From the NCBI RefSeq assembly GCF_026625725.1, contig NZ_CP113060.1, positions 3,478,001 through 3,542,000 on the forward strand: a stretch of 64,000 bases of DNA. The letters are read 5' to 3'. Positions within the stretch are counted from its first letter, which is position 1. Every line of letters begins with the position of its first letter. The notes beneath the pieces were generated by a model. The model worked only from the letters and a program-made list of their open reading frames with translations. It was not told where the DNA came from and ran no database searches. This DNA comes from Pseudomonas sp. SL4(2022). Its GTDB lineage: Bacteria > Pseudomonadota > Gammaproteobacteria > Pseudomonadales > Pseudomonadaceae. The position numbers were made by a program, and so were the translations under genes. Positions 54,660 to 64,000 of this stretch are shown here, one piece after another.

Positions 54660-56435
54660 ATGATGCGCAGCCATTATTGCGGCCAACTGAACGAGAGCCT
54701 GGACGGCCAGGAAGTCACCCTTTGCGGTTGGGTACATCGCCGTCGTGACCATGGCGGGGTGATTTTCCTCGACATTCGTGACCGTGAAGGTCTGGCCCAA
54801 GTGGTTTTCGACCCGGATCGTGCCGAAACTTTTGCTGCCGCCGACAAAGTACGCAGTGAGTACGTTGTCAAAATCACCGGCAAGGTGCGCCTGCGCCCAG
54901 CCGGTGCCGGCAACGCCAACATGGCCTCCGGCGCCATCGAAGTGCTGGGTTACGAGCTGCAAGTGCTGAACGAGGCGGAAACCCCGCCGTTCCCACTCAA
55001 CGAATACACCGACGTCGGCGAAGAGACCCGCCTGCGCTACCGCTTTATCGACCTGCGTCGTCCGGAAATGGCGGCCAAGCTGAAATTACGTTCGAGCATC
55101 ACCAGCAGCATCCGCCGTTATTTGGATGACAACGGCTTCCTCGACGTGGAAACGCCGATCCTCACCCGTGCCACCCCTGAGGGCGCGCGTGATTACCTGG
55201 TGCCGAGCCGCACCCACGCGGGCAGCTTCTTTGCGTTGCCGCAATCGCCACAGCTGTTCAAGCAACTGCTGATGGTGGCGGGCTTCGACCGCTACTACCA
55301 GATCGCCAAGTGCTTCCGTGACGAAGATCTGCGTGCTGACCGCCAGCCGGAATTCACCCAGATTGACATCGAAACCAGTTTCCTCGATGAAGCCGACATC
55401 ATGGCCATCACCGAGAAGATGATTCGCCAGCTCTTCAAAGAAGTGCTGAACGTCGAGTTTGGTGAGCTGCCGCACATGACCCTGGCCGAAGCCATGCGTC
55501 GTTTCGGCTCAGACAAGCCAGACCTGCGTAACCCGCTGGAGCTGGTGGATGTGGCTGACCAGCTCAAAGACGTCGATTTCAAGGTCTTCGCCGGCCCGGC
55601 CAACGATCCGAAATGCCGCGTGACCGCGCTGCGTGTTCCGGGCGGGGCGAGCATGCCGCGCAGCAAGATCGACGAATACACCAAATTTGTCGGCATCTAC
55701 GGTGCCAAAGGCCTGGCCTACATCAAGGTCAATGAGCGCGCCAATGGTGTGGACGGCCTGCAGTCACCGATCGTCAAAAACATTCCGCTGGACAACATTA
55801 ATGTGATCCTCGATCGCGTCGGCGCTGTCGATGGCGACATCGTGTTCTTCGGTGCTGATAAAGCCAAGATCGTCAGCGAGGCACTGGGTGCTCTGCGCAT
55901 CAAGCTGGGCCATGACCTCAACCTGCTGACCTGCGAGTGGGCGCCGCTGTGGGTCGTCGACTTCCCGATGTTCGAAGAGAACGATGACGGCAGCCTGACC
56001 GCAATGCACCACCCGTTCACCGCGCCGAAGTGCACGCCGGCTGAATTGGAAGCCAACCCCTCGGCAGCCCTGTCACGCGCTTACGACATGGTCCTCAACG
56101 GTACGGAGTTGGGTGGCGGTTCGATCCGTATCCACGACAAGGCCATGCAGCAGACCGTATTCCGTGTGCTGGGCATCAGCGAAGACGAGCAGCAAGAGAA
56201 GTTCGGCTTCCTCCTTGACGCTCTGAAGTTCGGTGCGCCGCCCCATGGTGGCTTGGCTTTCGGCCTGGATCGTCTGGTGATGCTGATGACCGGTGCGCAG
56301 TCGATCCGTGAGGTGATTGCCTTCCCGAAAACCCAGAGCGCGGCCTGCGTCATGACTCAGGCACCGGGTGAGGTGGACAACAAGTCGCTGCGTGAACTGC
56401 ATATTCGCCTGCGCGAGCAGCCGAAAGCGGAATAA
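54660..56435 (+). CDS. aspS: Aspartyl-tRNA synthetase (non-discriminating type)
   Basis: 591 residues. N-terminal OB-fold anticodon domain ([20 protein letters not shown]), class II catalytic core with motif 2 '[21 protein letters not shown]', a GAD insertion domain and motif 3 '[16 protein letters not shown]'. In Pseudomonas it also charges tRNA-Asn, which an amidotransferase then corrects (known for P. aeruginosa). Start [10 protein letters not shown] at 54660. Confidence 0.97.
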   Translation: MMRSHYCGQLNESLDGQEVTLCGWVHRRRDHGGVIFLDIRDREGLAQVVFDPDRAETFAAADKVRSEYVVKITGKVRLRPAGAGNANMASGAIEVLGYELQVLNEAETPPFPLNEYTDVGEETRLRYRFIDLRRPEMAAKLKLRSSITSSIRRYLDDNGFLDVETPILTRATPEGARDYLVPSRTHAGSFFALPQSPQLFKQLLMVAGFDRYYQIAKCFRDEDLRADRQPEFTQIDIETSFLDEADIMAITEKMIRQLFKEVLNVEFGELPHMTLAEAMRRFGSDKPDLRNPLELVDVADQLKDVDFKVFAGPANDPKCRVTALRVPGGASMPRSKIDEYTKFVGIYGAKGLAYIKVNERANGVDGLQSPIVKNIPLDNINVILDRVGAVDGDIVFFGADKAKIVSEALGALRIKLGHDLNLLTCEWAPLWVVDFPMFEENDDGSLTAMHHPFTAPKCTPAELEANPSAALSRAYDMVLNGTELGGGSIRIHDKAMQQTVFRVLGISEDEQQEKFGFLLDALKFGAPPHGGLAFGLDRLVMLMTGAQSIREVIAFPKTQSAACVMTQAPGEVDNKSLRELHIRLREQPKAE

Positions 56436-56443
56436 AGCGTCAC

Positions 56444-56473
56444 AAGAAGCCTGGTTTACCAGGCTTCTTCTTT
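56444..56473 (+). terminator. Terminator after aspS
   Basis: aagaagcctggtttaccagg cttcttcttt: 10-bp stem with T run. Confidence 0.87.
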
Positions 56474-56538
56474 AATGGCGGTTGGAGAGGCTCGAGTTCT
56501 CACGCCGCGATACCGAATGTGAAAAACCGGAGTGCGTT

Positions 56539-57288
56539 ATGGCTGGTCATTCCAAGTGGGCCAACATCAAGCACCGCAAAGGGCGTCAGGACGCCAAACG
56601 CGGCAAGATCTTCACCAAACTGATCCGTGAGCTGACGGTCGCCTCCAAGCATGGTGGCCCGATCCCGGCGGATAACCCACGTTTACGGTTGGCCGTGGAT
56701 AAAGCGCTGACCAACAACATGTCGCGCGATGTGATTGACCGTGCCATCGCGCGTGGCGCAGGCAATAACGAAGCCGACAATGTTGCTGAGCTGAGCTACG
56801 AAGGCTACGCGCCGGGTGGTGTGGCGATTATCGTCGAGGCCATGACCGACAACCGTAACCGCACCGCCGCCGAAGTGCGTCATGCCTTCACGAAATGCGG
56901 TGGCAATCTCGGTACGGATGGCTCTGTGGCTTATATGTTTGACCGTAAGGGGCAGATCAGTTTTGCCGCTGGCGTAAGCGAAGATGCACTCATGGAGGCC
57001 GCGCTGGAAGCCGGTGCGGACGACGTTGAGATGGCTGAAGATGGCTCGGCACTGGTGTCCACCAGCTTTGCCGATTTTCATGGGGTCAACGAGGCGCTCA
57101 GTGCGGCTGGTTTCAAGGCTGCAGAGGCGGAAATCGCCATGATCCCGTCGATCAGCGCGCCGATTACCGACCTGGAAACGGCGCAGAAATTCATCAAACT
57201 GATCGACATGCTCGAAGACCTTGATGATGTGCAGGAGGTCTATCACAACGCCGAGATTCCTGATGAGCTCATGGAGCAGCTTGGCTGA
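56539..57288 (+). CDS. yebC: YebC/PmpR-family DNA-binding regulator
   Basis: 249 residues. Family opening '[23 protein letters not shown]' and the three-domain YebC layout are intact. In P. aeruginosa the protein (PmpR) represses the pqsR quorum-sensing gene; other members help translation of proline stretches. Start at 56539; a longer frame upstream has no support. Terminator-like hairpin follows. Confidence 0.95.
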   Translation: MAGHSKWANIKHRKGRQDAKRGKIFTKLIRELTVASKHGGPIPADNPRLRLAVDKALTNNMSRDVIDRAIARGAGNNEADNVAELSYEGYAPGGVAIIVEAMTDNRNRTAAEVRHAFTKCGGNLGTDGSVAYMFDRKGQISFAAGVSEDALMEAALEAGADDVEMAEDGSALVSTSFADFHGVNEALSAAGFKAAEAEIAMIPSISAPITDLETAQKFIKLIDMLEDLDDVQEVYHNAEIPDELMEQLG

Positions 57289-57305
57289 TTGTGTGCGGGT
57301 ATCCG

Positions 57306-57350
57306 AGCCGGAGGTATTCAGGTCGTTGGCCTGAGCGCTCCGGCTTTTTT
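57306..57350 (+). terminator. Terminator after yebC
   Basis: agccggag ... ctccggct stem enclosing a second small stem, then TTTTTT. Confidence 0.8.
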
Positions 57351-57527
57351 ATGGAGGCTGCCCATGACGGCTATGCGGTATGCCGCCGTGACCTTATATG
57401 AATGATGTGCGGTCACTTTTATAGGCTGCGCCTGGGTGACGCAGGCTCAGGCCGGCTCTATACTCGCGAGCTGGATAAATAGACAGTGTGCTGGCTAAGT
57501 GGCTGGTGCCTTGAGTGGGCGTAAGGC

Positions 57528-58052
57528 ATGACCTTGATTCTTGGCATCGACCCCGGTTCACGTATCACCGGTTACGGTGTGGTGCGTGATACCGGGCGTA
57601 ACTGCGAATATGTGGCCTCTGGCTGCATTCGCACGGGCAACGGTTCGATGCCAGAGCGGTTGCAGGTGGTGTTTCGCGGGGTGCGCGAGGTGATCGAAAC
57701 CTACGGGCCGGTGACCATGGGCATCGAGCAGGTGTTTATGGCGCGCAACCCGGATTCCGCGCTCAAGCTCGGTCAGGCGCGCGGTGTGGCCATCGTCGCG
57801 GGAATGGAGGCGGGGTTGGATATCGCCGAGTACACCGCGACCCAGGTCAAGCAAGCGATTGCCGGCACGGGCGGGGCGGATAAGGAGCAGGTGCAGATGA
57901 TGGTCATGCACCTGCTCAAACTGGTGCAAAAACCACAGATTGATGCCTCCGACGCCCTGGCGATTGCACTTTGTCATGCGCACCACCGGCAGAGTCTGAT
58001 TCCCCATGGCCTGGCTGGGGCCAAGCGGCGCGCGGGTCGCCTCCGGTTGTAA
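57528..58052 (+). CDS. ruvC: Holliday junction resolvase RuvC
   Basis: 174 residues. RNase-H-like nuclease; the acidic residues are in '[15 protein letters not shown]' (Asp7), '[12 protein letters not shown]' (Glu) and '[14 protein letters not shown]' (two Asp). It cuts Holliday junctions symmetrically together with RuvAB. First gene of ruvCAB; 23 bp before ruvA. Confidence 0.97.
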   Translation: MTLILGIDPGSRITGYGVVRDTGRNCEYVASGCIRTGNGSMPERLQVVFRGVREVIETYGPVTMGIEQVFMARNPDSALKLGQARGVAIVAGMEAGLDIAEYTATQVKQAIAGTGGADKEQVQMMVMHLLKLVQKPQIDASDALAIALCHAHHRQSLIPHGLAGAKRRAGRLRL

Positions 58053-58075
58053 CGTAACTTTTAAGGAAAGCAGCG

Positions 58076-58681
58076 GTGATCGGACGTTTGCGTGGCACCC
58101 TGGCGGAAAAGCAGCCGCCCTATGTGATTCTTGACATAAATGGTTTGGGTTATGAGCTGGAAGTGCCCATGACCACCCTGTACCGTCTGCCCACCGTCGG
58201 TGAGCCGTTGACCCTGCACACCCATCTGGTGGTGCGCGAGGATGCGCATCTGTTGTATGGCTTTTTTGAAAAGCGTGAGCGCGAGCTGTTTCGCGAGTTG
58301 ATCCGCCTTAATGGGGTTGGCCCGAAACTGGCGCTGGCCCTGATGTCTGGCCTTGAGGTCGATGAGTTAGTGCGTTGTGTGCAGGCGCAGGACACGTCGG
58401 TGCTGGTGAAGATCCCAGGCGTTGGCAAGAAAACCGCCGAGCGCCTGCTGGTTGAGCTGAAAGACCGCTTCAAAGCCTGGGAAACTCTACCGGGCATGTC
58501 GACCCTGGTGGTTGAACCTCGTGGGGGGAGTGCAGTCTCAAGCGCGGAGAATGATGCGGTCAGTGCACTTATTTCGCTCGGCTACAAACCCCAGGAAGCC
58601 AGTCGCGCCGTCTCAGCGATTAAGGAAGACGGTTTGAGCAGTGAAGATATGATTCGTCGAGCCCTGAAGGGAATGGTCTAG
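58076..58681 (+). CDS. ruvA: Holliday junction DNA helicase subunit RuvA
   Basis: 201 residues, GTG start with taaggaaag upstream. OB-fold N-terminus ([19 protein letters not shown]), two helix-hairpin-helix motifs ([29 protein letters not shown]) and the C-terminal RuvB-binding domain. Its stop codon shares one base with the ruvB start. Confidence 0.97.
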   Translation: MIGRLRGTLAEKQPPYVILDINGLGYELEVPMTTLYRLPTVGEPLTLHTHLVVREDAHLLYGFFEKRERELFRELIRLNGVGPKLALALMSGLEVDELVRCVQAQDTSVLVKIPGVGKKTAERLLVELKDRFKAWETLPGMSTLVVEPRGGSAVSSAENDAVSALISLGYKPQEASRAVSAIKEDGLSSEDMIRRALKGMV

Positions 58682-59733
58682 TGCTAGAAGCCGATCGTCT
58701 GATTACCGCGACCACCCGCGACCGTGATGAGCAGGTGGATCGTGCCATTCGCCCGCTGAAACTGGCCGAATACATCGGTCAGCCGAGTGTGCGCGAGCAG
58801 ATGGAGCTGTTTATCCAGGCCGCTCGTGGGCGCAGCGAAGCGCTCGATCACACCCTGATCTTCGGGCCGCCCGGTCTGGGCAAGACCACCTTGGCCAATA
58901 TCATTGCGCAGGAAATGAATGTTTCGATCAAGAGCACCTCGGGACCGGTGCTGGAGCGGCCGGGCGATCTGGCGGCGCTGCTGACCAATCTTGAGCCGGG
59001 TGATGTGTTGTTTATCGATGAGATTCATCGCCTGTCACCGATTGTCGAGGAAGTGCTGTACCCGGCCATGGAGGACTTTCAGCTCGACATCATGATCGGC
59101 GAAGGCCCGGCCGCGCGCTCGATCAAGCTCGATCTGCCGCCTTTTACCCTAGTCGGTGCCACCACGCGCGCCGGCATGCTGACCAATCCGCTGCGTGATC
59201 GCTTCGGCATTGTGCAGCGCCTGGAGTTCTATAACACCGAAGACCTGGCGACCATCGTCATGCGTTCGGCGGGGATTCTCGGCCTGTCCATCGAGTCCCA
59301 TGGTGCCTTCGAGATTGCCCGTCGGGCGCGCGGTACGCCACGTATTGCCAACCGTCTGCTGCGGCGTGTGCGCGATTTTGCCGAAGTGCGCGGGCAGGGG
59401 GATATCACACGTCCCATCGCCGATCTCGCGCTGAACCTGCTCGACGTCGACGAGCGTGGCTTCGATCACCAGGATCGACGTCTACTGCTGACCATGATCG
59501 AGAAGTTCGACGGTGGCCCGGTGGGGGTCGACAACCTGGCTGCCGCCATCAGTGAAGAGCGTCACACCATTGAGGACGTTCTTGAGCCCTATTTGATCCA
59601 GCAAGGCTATATCATGCGCACCCCGCGTGGGCGGGTGGTAACACGGCATGCCTACCTGCATTTCGGTCTCAATATACCCAAACGCATGGGCGAGTTGCCT
59701 ACTGCCGATCTGTTTGCCCGTGACGATGATTGA
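58681..59733 (+). CDS. ruvB: Holliday junction branch migration ATPase RuvB
   Basis: 350 residues, GTG start. AAA+ motor: Walker A '[11 protein letters not shown]', Walker B '[10 protein letters not shown]', sensor 1 '[11 protein letters not shown]' and the DNA-binding winged helix at the C-terminus ([15 protein letters not shown]). Hexamers drive branch migration with RuvA. Confidence 0.97.
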   Translation: MLEADRLITATTRDRDEQVDRAIRPLKLAEYIGQPSVREQMELFIQAARGRSEALDHTLIFGPPGLGKTTLANIIAQEMNVSIKSTSGPVLERPGDLAALLTNLEPGDVLFIDEIHRLSPIVEEVLYPAMEDFQLDIMIGEGPAARSIKLDLPPFTLVGATTRAGMLTNPLRDRFGIVQRLEFYNTEDLATIVMRSAGILGLSIESHGAFEIARRARGTPRIANRLLRRVRDFAEVRGQGDITRPIADLALNLLDVDERGFDHQDRRLLLTMIEKFDGGPVGVDNLAAAISEERHTIEDVLEPYLIQQGYIMRTPRGRVVTRHAYLHFGLNIPKRMGELPTADLFARDDD

Positions 59734-59785
59734 GAAAAAATACTTGGCCAAGGCGATTGGCAAGATCAGGAGCTGGCACTAGAGT

Positions 59786-60238
59786 ATGCGCGCGCAAAAC
59801 GGAGTTAAGCCGTTCACCCTTCGTTGTCGGGTTTATTTCGAAGACACCGATGCGGGCGGCATCGTCTACTACGTCAATTACCTCAAATTTATGGAACGGG
59901 CTCGCACCGAGTGTCTGCGTGATCTGGGTTTTCTCCAGTCAACGCTGGCCGAGGAGGGCCTGTTGTTCGTTGTGCATTCGGCCGAGGCGCGTTATTACGC
60001 TCCGGCCAGGCTTGATGATGAGTTGCTGGTAAGCGCTGAAGTAATCGAGTTGAACCGCGCCAGCCTGCGTTTTCGTCAACAGGTCAGGCGGGCAGCGGAT
60101 GATGTGTTGCTGTGTGAAGGGCAGTTTATGGTGGCCTGTGTGCGCGCCGACAATTTGAAACCCCGGGCCATTCCCCAAACTCTGCATGCGGCCTTTGCCG
60201 GGCAGGGCGGCGCGGGTACATCTAGAGCAGGAGAGTAA
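59786..60238 (+). CDS. ybgC: Acyl-CoA thioesterase YbgC
   Basis: 150 residues, hotdog fold with '[20 protein letters not shown]' (catalytic Asp in the DTDAGG stretch). First gene of the tol-pal operon in gamma-proteobacteria. It hydrolyses short acyl-CoA in vitro and associates with phospholipid enzymes in E. coli. Confidence 0.95.
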   Translation: MRAQNGVKPFTLRCRVYFEDTDAGGIVYYVNYLKFMERARTECLRDLGFLQSTLAEEGLLFVVHSAEARYYAPARLDDELLVSAEVIELNRASLRFRQQVRRAADDVLLCEGQFMVACVRADNLKPRAIPQTLHAAFAGQGGAGTSRAGE

Positions 60239-60240
60239 GC

Positions 60241-60936
60241 GTGGAAGCCAACGCCGTTGACCACATGTCGATGTGGAGTCTGATCAGCAACGCCAGCCTG
60301 GTGGTGCAACTGGTAATGCTGACCCTGGTGGCAGCATCGGTCATGTCGTGGGTCATGATCTTTCAACGCACTGCGCTGTTGCGTGCGGCCAAGCGCGCTC
60401 TGGACAACTTCGAAGAGCGCTTCTGGTCGGGTATCGACCTGTCCAAGCTGTACCGCCAGGCGGGCAGCAATCCGGACCCGGATTCTGGTCTGGAACAGAT
60501 TTTTCGTGCCGGTTTTAAAGAATTTTCGCGTCTGCGGCAGCAGGCCGGTGTCGATCCGGATGCAGTGATGGACGCGGTGGCGCGTGCCATGCGTGTGGCG
60601 ATTTCCCGTGAAGAAGAGAAGCTTGAGCAGAGCCTGCCGTTCCTTGCCACTGTGGGCTCCACGAGTCCTTATATTGGTCTGTTTGGTACCGTGTGGGGCA
60701 TCATGAACTCCTTCCGTGGCCTGGCTCAGGTGCAGCAAGCAACCCTGGCCACTGTGGCACCGGGTATTGCAGAGGCCCTGATCGCCACTGCCATTGGTCT
60801 GTTCGCCGCCATTCCTGCGGTAATCGCCTACAACCGCTTTGCTGCTCGCGGCGAAATGCTGATTGGCCGTTACTACACCTTCGCCGACGAGTTCCAGGCG
60901 ATTCTGCACCGCAAAGTCCACACCAGCGACGACTAA
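60241..60936 (+). CDS. tolQ: Tol-Pal motor subunit TolQ
   Basis: 231 residues, GTG start two bases after ybgC. Three membrane helices: about 17-40, 135-157 and 172-192. ExbB-like, with TolR it uses the proton gradient to energise TolA during envelope constriction. 'GSTSPYIGLFGTVWGIM' is the conserved second-helix region. Confidence 0.96.
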   Translation: MEANAVDHMSMWSLISNASLVVQLVMLTLVAASVMSWVMIFQRTALLRAAKRALDNFEERFWSGIDLSKLYRQAGSNPDPDSGLEQIFRAGFKEFSRLRQQAGVDPDAVMDAVARAMRVAISREEEKLEQSLPFLATVGSTSPYIGLFGTVWGIMNSFRGLAQVQQATLATVAPGIAEALIATAIGLFAAIPAVIAYNRFAARGEMLIGRYYTFADEFQAILHRKVHTSDD

Positions 60937-60969
60937 GCCTTAGGCACTCTTTACGAAAGGTTTTAAGCC

Positions 60970-61422
60970 ATGGCCAGAATTCGCAACAGACGCAAGCCCG
61001 TCGCCGAGATGAACGTGGTGCCTTACATCGATGTGATGTTGGTACTGCTGGTGATCTTTATGGTGACCGCGCCCATGCTCAACCAAGGGGTCAAGGTCGA
61101 TCTGCCGAAAGTCAGCAGTGAAGCCCTGCCGCAGGACAATAACGCTCAGGTGTTGACCATTTCGATCAAGGCCGACAAGACCTATTACTGGAATATGGGC
61201 ACCGAGGTTGATGTCGATACGGTGCAGGATAAGGCGCTGACGCTGGAAGAAATGACCCGCGCGGTGACGGCGATCATCAACCAGAGCAGGGCAACCGGTA
61301 AGCAGGTGCAGGTGTTCGTACGCGGTGACAAAACCGTCGATTACGGCACCATCATGGCGGCTATGGGTGGCTTGCAGCAAGCTGACGTGGGTAACGTCGG
61401 GCTGATTACCGAGGCCCCCTGA
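60970..61422 (+). CDS. tolR: Tol-Pal motor subunit TolR
   Basis: 150 residues. One membrane helix (about 17-38) with the proton-carrying Asp in 'VPYIDVMLVLLVIFMVTAPM', then a periplasmic domain. Acgaaaggtttt precedes the ATG. Overlaps tolA by one base. Confidence 0.96.
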   Translation: MARIRNRRKPVAEMNVVPYIDVMLVLLVIFMVTAPMLNQGVKVDLPKVSSEALPQDNNAQVLTISIKADKTYYWNMGTEVDVDTVQDKALTLEEMTRAVTAIINQSRATGKQVQVFVRGDKTVDYGTIMAAMGGLQQADVGNVGLITEAP

Positions 61423-62372
61423 TGCACGACCAGCGCGAGCGTTCGCCCTCGGAAAGTCTGTTCTGGCCGGTTGTCTGGGCTGTAGGCCTGCATGCCATCA
61501 TGTTTGCCATGTTGTTCGTCAGCTTCGCCTTTGCCCCGGATCTGCCGCCGGCCAAACCGGTGGTGCAGGCGACCCTGTACAAATTGCAGTCGCAGAGCCA
61601 GGCCACTACCCAGACCAATCAAAAAATCGCTGGTGAAAAGCCTAAAACAACTGCACCGGTGTATGAAACCGAGCAGCTTGAACAAAAAAAAGCCGAGCAG
61701 GAAAAAGTAGCGGCCAAGGCTGCGGAACAAAAGAAAGCGCAAGAGGCTCAGAAAGCAGAAGCCGCGGAAAAGGCCGAAGCCGACAAAAAGGCCGCCGAGC
61801 AGAAGAAGCTTGCGGATGTAGCCAAGAAAAAAGCGGCAGACGAGGCGGCTAAGAAAAAAGCTGCCGAAGACGCCAAGAAAAAAGCGGCAGAAGAGGCGAA
61901 AAAGAAAGCCGCCGCAGACGCTGCGAAGCAGAAAAAAGCGGATGACGCCAAGAAAAAGGCGGCAGAAGCGGCCCAGCGTAAAGCGGTAGAAGATAAGAAG
62001 GCTGCTGCACTGGCTGAGTTGCTGTCCGATGATGTTGGTCGTCAGCAGGCAATCGCTGATACGGTCGGCGATGAAGTCGCCGGCAGCCTGGATGATCTGA
62101 TTGTTATGCTGGTGAGCCAGCAGTGGCGGCGACCGCCATCGGCGCGTAATGGAATGAGCGTAGAAGTACTGATCGAAATGCTGCCCGATGGCACCATTAC
62201 CAATGCCAGCGTGACGCGCTCCAGTGGCGACTCGCCATTTGATAACTCGGCCGTGCAAGCGGTGCGTAACGTCGGCCGTATTGCCGAAATGCAACAGCTG
62301 GATCGCGCCACTTTTGATCGCCTTTACCGGCAGCGTCGCGCTGTCTTCAAACCGGAGGATTTAGGTCTGTGA
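61422..62372 (+). CDS. tolA: Tol-Pal protein TolA
   Basis: 316 residues. N-terminal membrane helix (about 14-35), a long Ala/Lys/Glu helical rod (about 85-200) spanning the periplasm, and a C-terminal globular domain (from about 210) that binds TolB, colicins and phage coat proteins in relatives. It links the TolQR motor to TolB-Pal. Overlaps tolB by four bases (GTGA). Confidence 0.95.
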   Translation: MHDQRERSPSESLFWPVVWAVGLHAIMFAMLFVSFAFAPDLPPAKPVVQATLYKLQSQSQATTQTNQKIAGEKPKTTAPVYETEQLEQKKAEQEKVAAKAAEQKKAQEAQKAEAAEKAEADKKAAEQKKLADVAKKKAADEAAKKKAAEDAKKKAAEEAKKKAAADAAKQKKADDAKKKAAEAAQRKAVEDKKAAALAELLSDDVGRQQAIADTVGDEVAGSLDDLIVMLVSQQWRRPPSARNGMSVEVLIEMLPDGTITNASVTRSSGDSPFDNSAVQAVRNVGRIAEMQQLDRATFDRLYRQRRAVFKPEDLGL

Positions 62373-63665
62373 ATACCCTGATGCGTCTTGTTCTGCTCGG
62401 TCTGACCCTGTTGGTCGGTACCGTTCAGGCCGCTGATCCGCTGCTTATCGACACAGGTACCAACAGTGCTACCCCCATTGCCGTAGTGCCCTTTGGCTGG
62501 CAGGGCGGTAGCGTGCTGCCTGAGGATATGGCCGAGATTATCGGTAATGACCTGCGTAACTCTGGAGAGTTTGCGCCTATCCCTCGGCAGAATATGATCA
62601 GCCTGCCGACTCAGGCGACTGAAGTGATCTACCGCGATTGGCAGGCTTTGGGTGCGCAGTACGTGCTGGTTGGTAGTATTGTGCCGAACGCCGGTCGTCT
62701 GCAGATTCAGTTCGCCTTGTTCAATGTCACCACTCAGCAGCAGGTCATGACCGGTAGCGTGGGGGGGGGTCGATCAGTTGCGTGACATGGCGCACCATAT
62801 CGCCGATCAGTCCTTCGAGAAGCTCACCGGTGTGAAGGGGGCGTTCTCTACCCGTATGCTGTACGTGACTGCCGAGCGTTTTGCGGTCAACAACACCCGT
62901 TACACCCTGCAGCGTTCCGATTATGACGGCGCCCGTGCAGTGACCCTGCTGCAGTCGCGCGAGCCGATCCTCTCGCCATCGTTCGCTCCGGATGGCCGTC
63001 GTATTGCTTACGTATCGTTCGAGCAGAAGCGTCCGCGTATTTTTGTGCAGCACATTGATACAGGTCGGCGCGAGCAAATCAGTAATTTTGAAGGGTTGAA
63101 TGGTGCACCGGCCTGGTCGCCGGACGGCAATCGCCTGGCTTTTGTGCTGTCGCGTGATGGCAACCCGGAAATCTATGTGATGGACATGGGCACGCGTCAG
63201 CTGCGCCGTGTGACCAACCAGCCGTCGATCGATACCGAACCCTTCTGGGGTAAGGACGGTCAGACCCTGTACTTCACCTCGGATCGTTCCGGTAAGCCGC
63301 AAATCTATAAAACCAACATCAATGGTGGTTCGGCTGAGCGTGTGACCTTTATCGGTAACTACAACGCCAACCCGAAACTCTCTGCTGATGAGAAGACCCT
63401 GGTCATGATTCACCGCCAGGATGGTTACACCGTGTTCAAAGTGGCGGCGCAAGACCTGCAGCGCGGCAATCTGCGGATACTTTCAGATACCAGTCTGGAT
63501 GAGTCGCCTACTGTCGCGCCTAACGGCACCATGGTAATCTACGCCACCCGCCAGCAGGGACGGGGAGTCTTGGTATTAGCGTCCACCAATGGTCGCGTCA
63601 GGCTCCCTCTTCCTACCGCTCAAGGCGAAGTTCGAGAGCCTTCTTGGTCCCCTTACCTGAACTGA
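62369..63665 (+). pseudogene. tolB: tolB with a frameshift at a G9 run
   Basis: The first part (62369-62785, GTG start, signal peptide [21 protein letters not shown], TolB N-terminal domain) ends '...[13 protein letters not shown]' and stops. The second part continues the same protein one frame over: '...[20 protein letters not shown]', then the six-bladed propeller to '[10 protein letters not shown]'. The join lies at nine G's at 62761-62769; eight would restore an unbroken protein. The gene is needed for envelope integrity, so a sequencing or assembly error in the homopolymer is the most likely cause; slippage-based variation is the alternative. Confidence 0.85.
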
Positions 63666-63731
63666 TGCGGCGCTACACCGTTGTTACTTGAAATACTGCT
63701 TAACACATTGGGGTTCATTAGGAGTTACATG

Positions 63732-64000
63732 ATGGAAATGCTGAAATTTGGTAAGTTTGCTGCTCTGAGCCTGGCTCTGGCCGTTGCAGTTGGTTGCTCC
63801 TCGAAGGGCGGCGATGCTGCTGGCGAAGGCGCTACTGATCCTAACGCCGGTTACGGTGCAAACAACGGTGCCGTCGATGGCAGCCTGAGCGAAGAAGCTG
63901 CTCTGCGTGCTATCACCACCTTCTACTTCGAATACGACAGCTCCGACCTGAAACCAGAAGCCATGCGCGCTCTGGACGTGCACGCCAAAGACCTGCAAGG
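63732..64000 (+). CDS. pal: Peptidoglycan-associated lipoprotein Pal/OprL (5' part)
   Basis: First about 90 residues, cut by the window end. Starts [20 protein letters not shown] with lipobox 'VAVGC', a Gly/Ala/Asn-rich linker, then the beginning of the OmpA-like domain ([20 protein letters not shown]). AGGAG lies seven bases before ATG 63732; an ATG three bases earlier is also in frame. It anchors the outer membrane to peptidoglycan and partners TolB. Confidence 0.96.
   Translation, partial: MEMLKFGKFAALSLALAVAVGCSSKGGDAAGEGATDPNAGYGANNGAVDGSLSEEAALRAITTFYFEYDSSDLKPEAMRALDVHAKDLQ

Overview
The window is a piece of a Pseudomonas chromosome, with GC-rich core genes next to a long AT-richer gene-cassette array. 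The genus call rests on protein character (OprD-type porin, OprL/Pal, AspS and TolB sequences) and on gene order. From memory, hda, DUF2069, wrbA, arsC-like, yihY, thioredoxin, acylphosphatase, transglycosylase, proS, oprD-type, HIT, slyX, cold-shock, dps, aspS, yebC, ruvCAB, ybgC, tolQRAB, oprL is the order found in P. aeruginosa. A chromosomal integron of this kind is known from the P. stutzeri / P. alcaligenes / P. mendocina group; I do not name a species.

Region 1 (1-16842) is a chromosomal integron. The integrase gene intI (15877-16842, plus strand) lies beside attI (about 15741-15771). Leftwards run 34 complete cassettes plus one cut by the window edge, separated by 34 attC sites of about 67-77 bp, all in one orientation (minus strand). 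The cassettes carry small, mostly unrecognisable proteins, and about eight encode small multi-pass membrane proteins. Recognisable ones are a ClpS-like N-degron adaptor, a SUKH-type protein, a VOC/bleomycin-resistance-type protein, an RBBP9-type serine hydrolase and a pentapeptide-repeat protein. Nine cassettes are copies of one repeat of about 240 bp whose DNA is conserved while its reading frames are not.

Region 2 (16843-24400) holds a chemoreceptor, rimO, a cytochrome b561, three tandem initiator tRNA genes, a zinc-ribbon membrane protein, dinB, a cytochrome c and a rhodanese. Region 3 (24400-36850) holds a beta-oxidation pair (thiolase and FadJ-like enzyme), small secreted proteins, a glutamine amidotransferase-like protein, a CorA-type transporter, an acyltransferase, a decayed solute-binding gene, a dCache chemoreceptor and a crotonase. 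Region 4 (36850-64000) starts with tRNA-Ser and a toxin remnant. It continues through hda, redox and envelope genes, proS, an OprD-type porin, dps, c-di-GMP-type signalling genes, aspS, yebC, the ruvCAB operon and the ybgC-tolQRAB-pal operon, cut within pal.

tolB carries a frameshift at a nine-G run. Most other core genes are intact. The accessory interest lies in the integron: an apparently non-coding mobile cassette family, an exact cassette duplication, covarying attC stems, and a cassette-borne ClpS-like adaptor.
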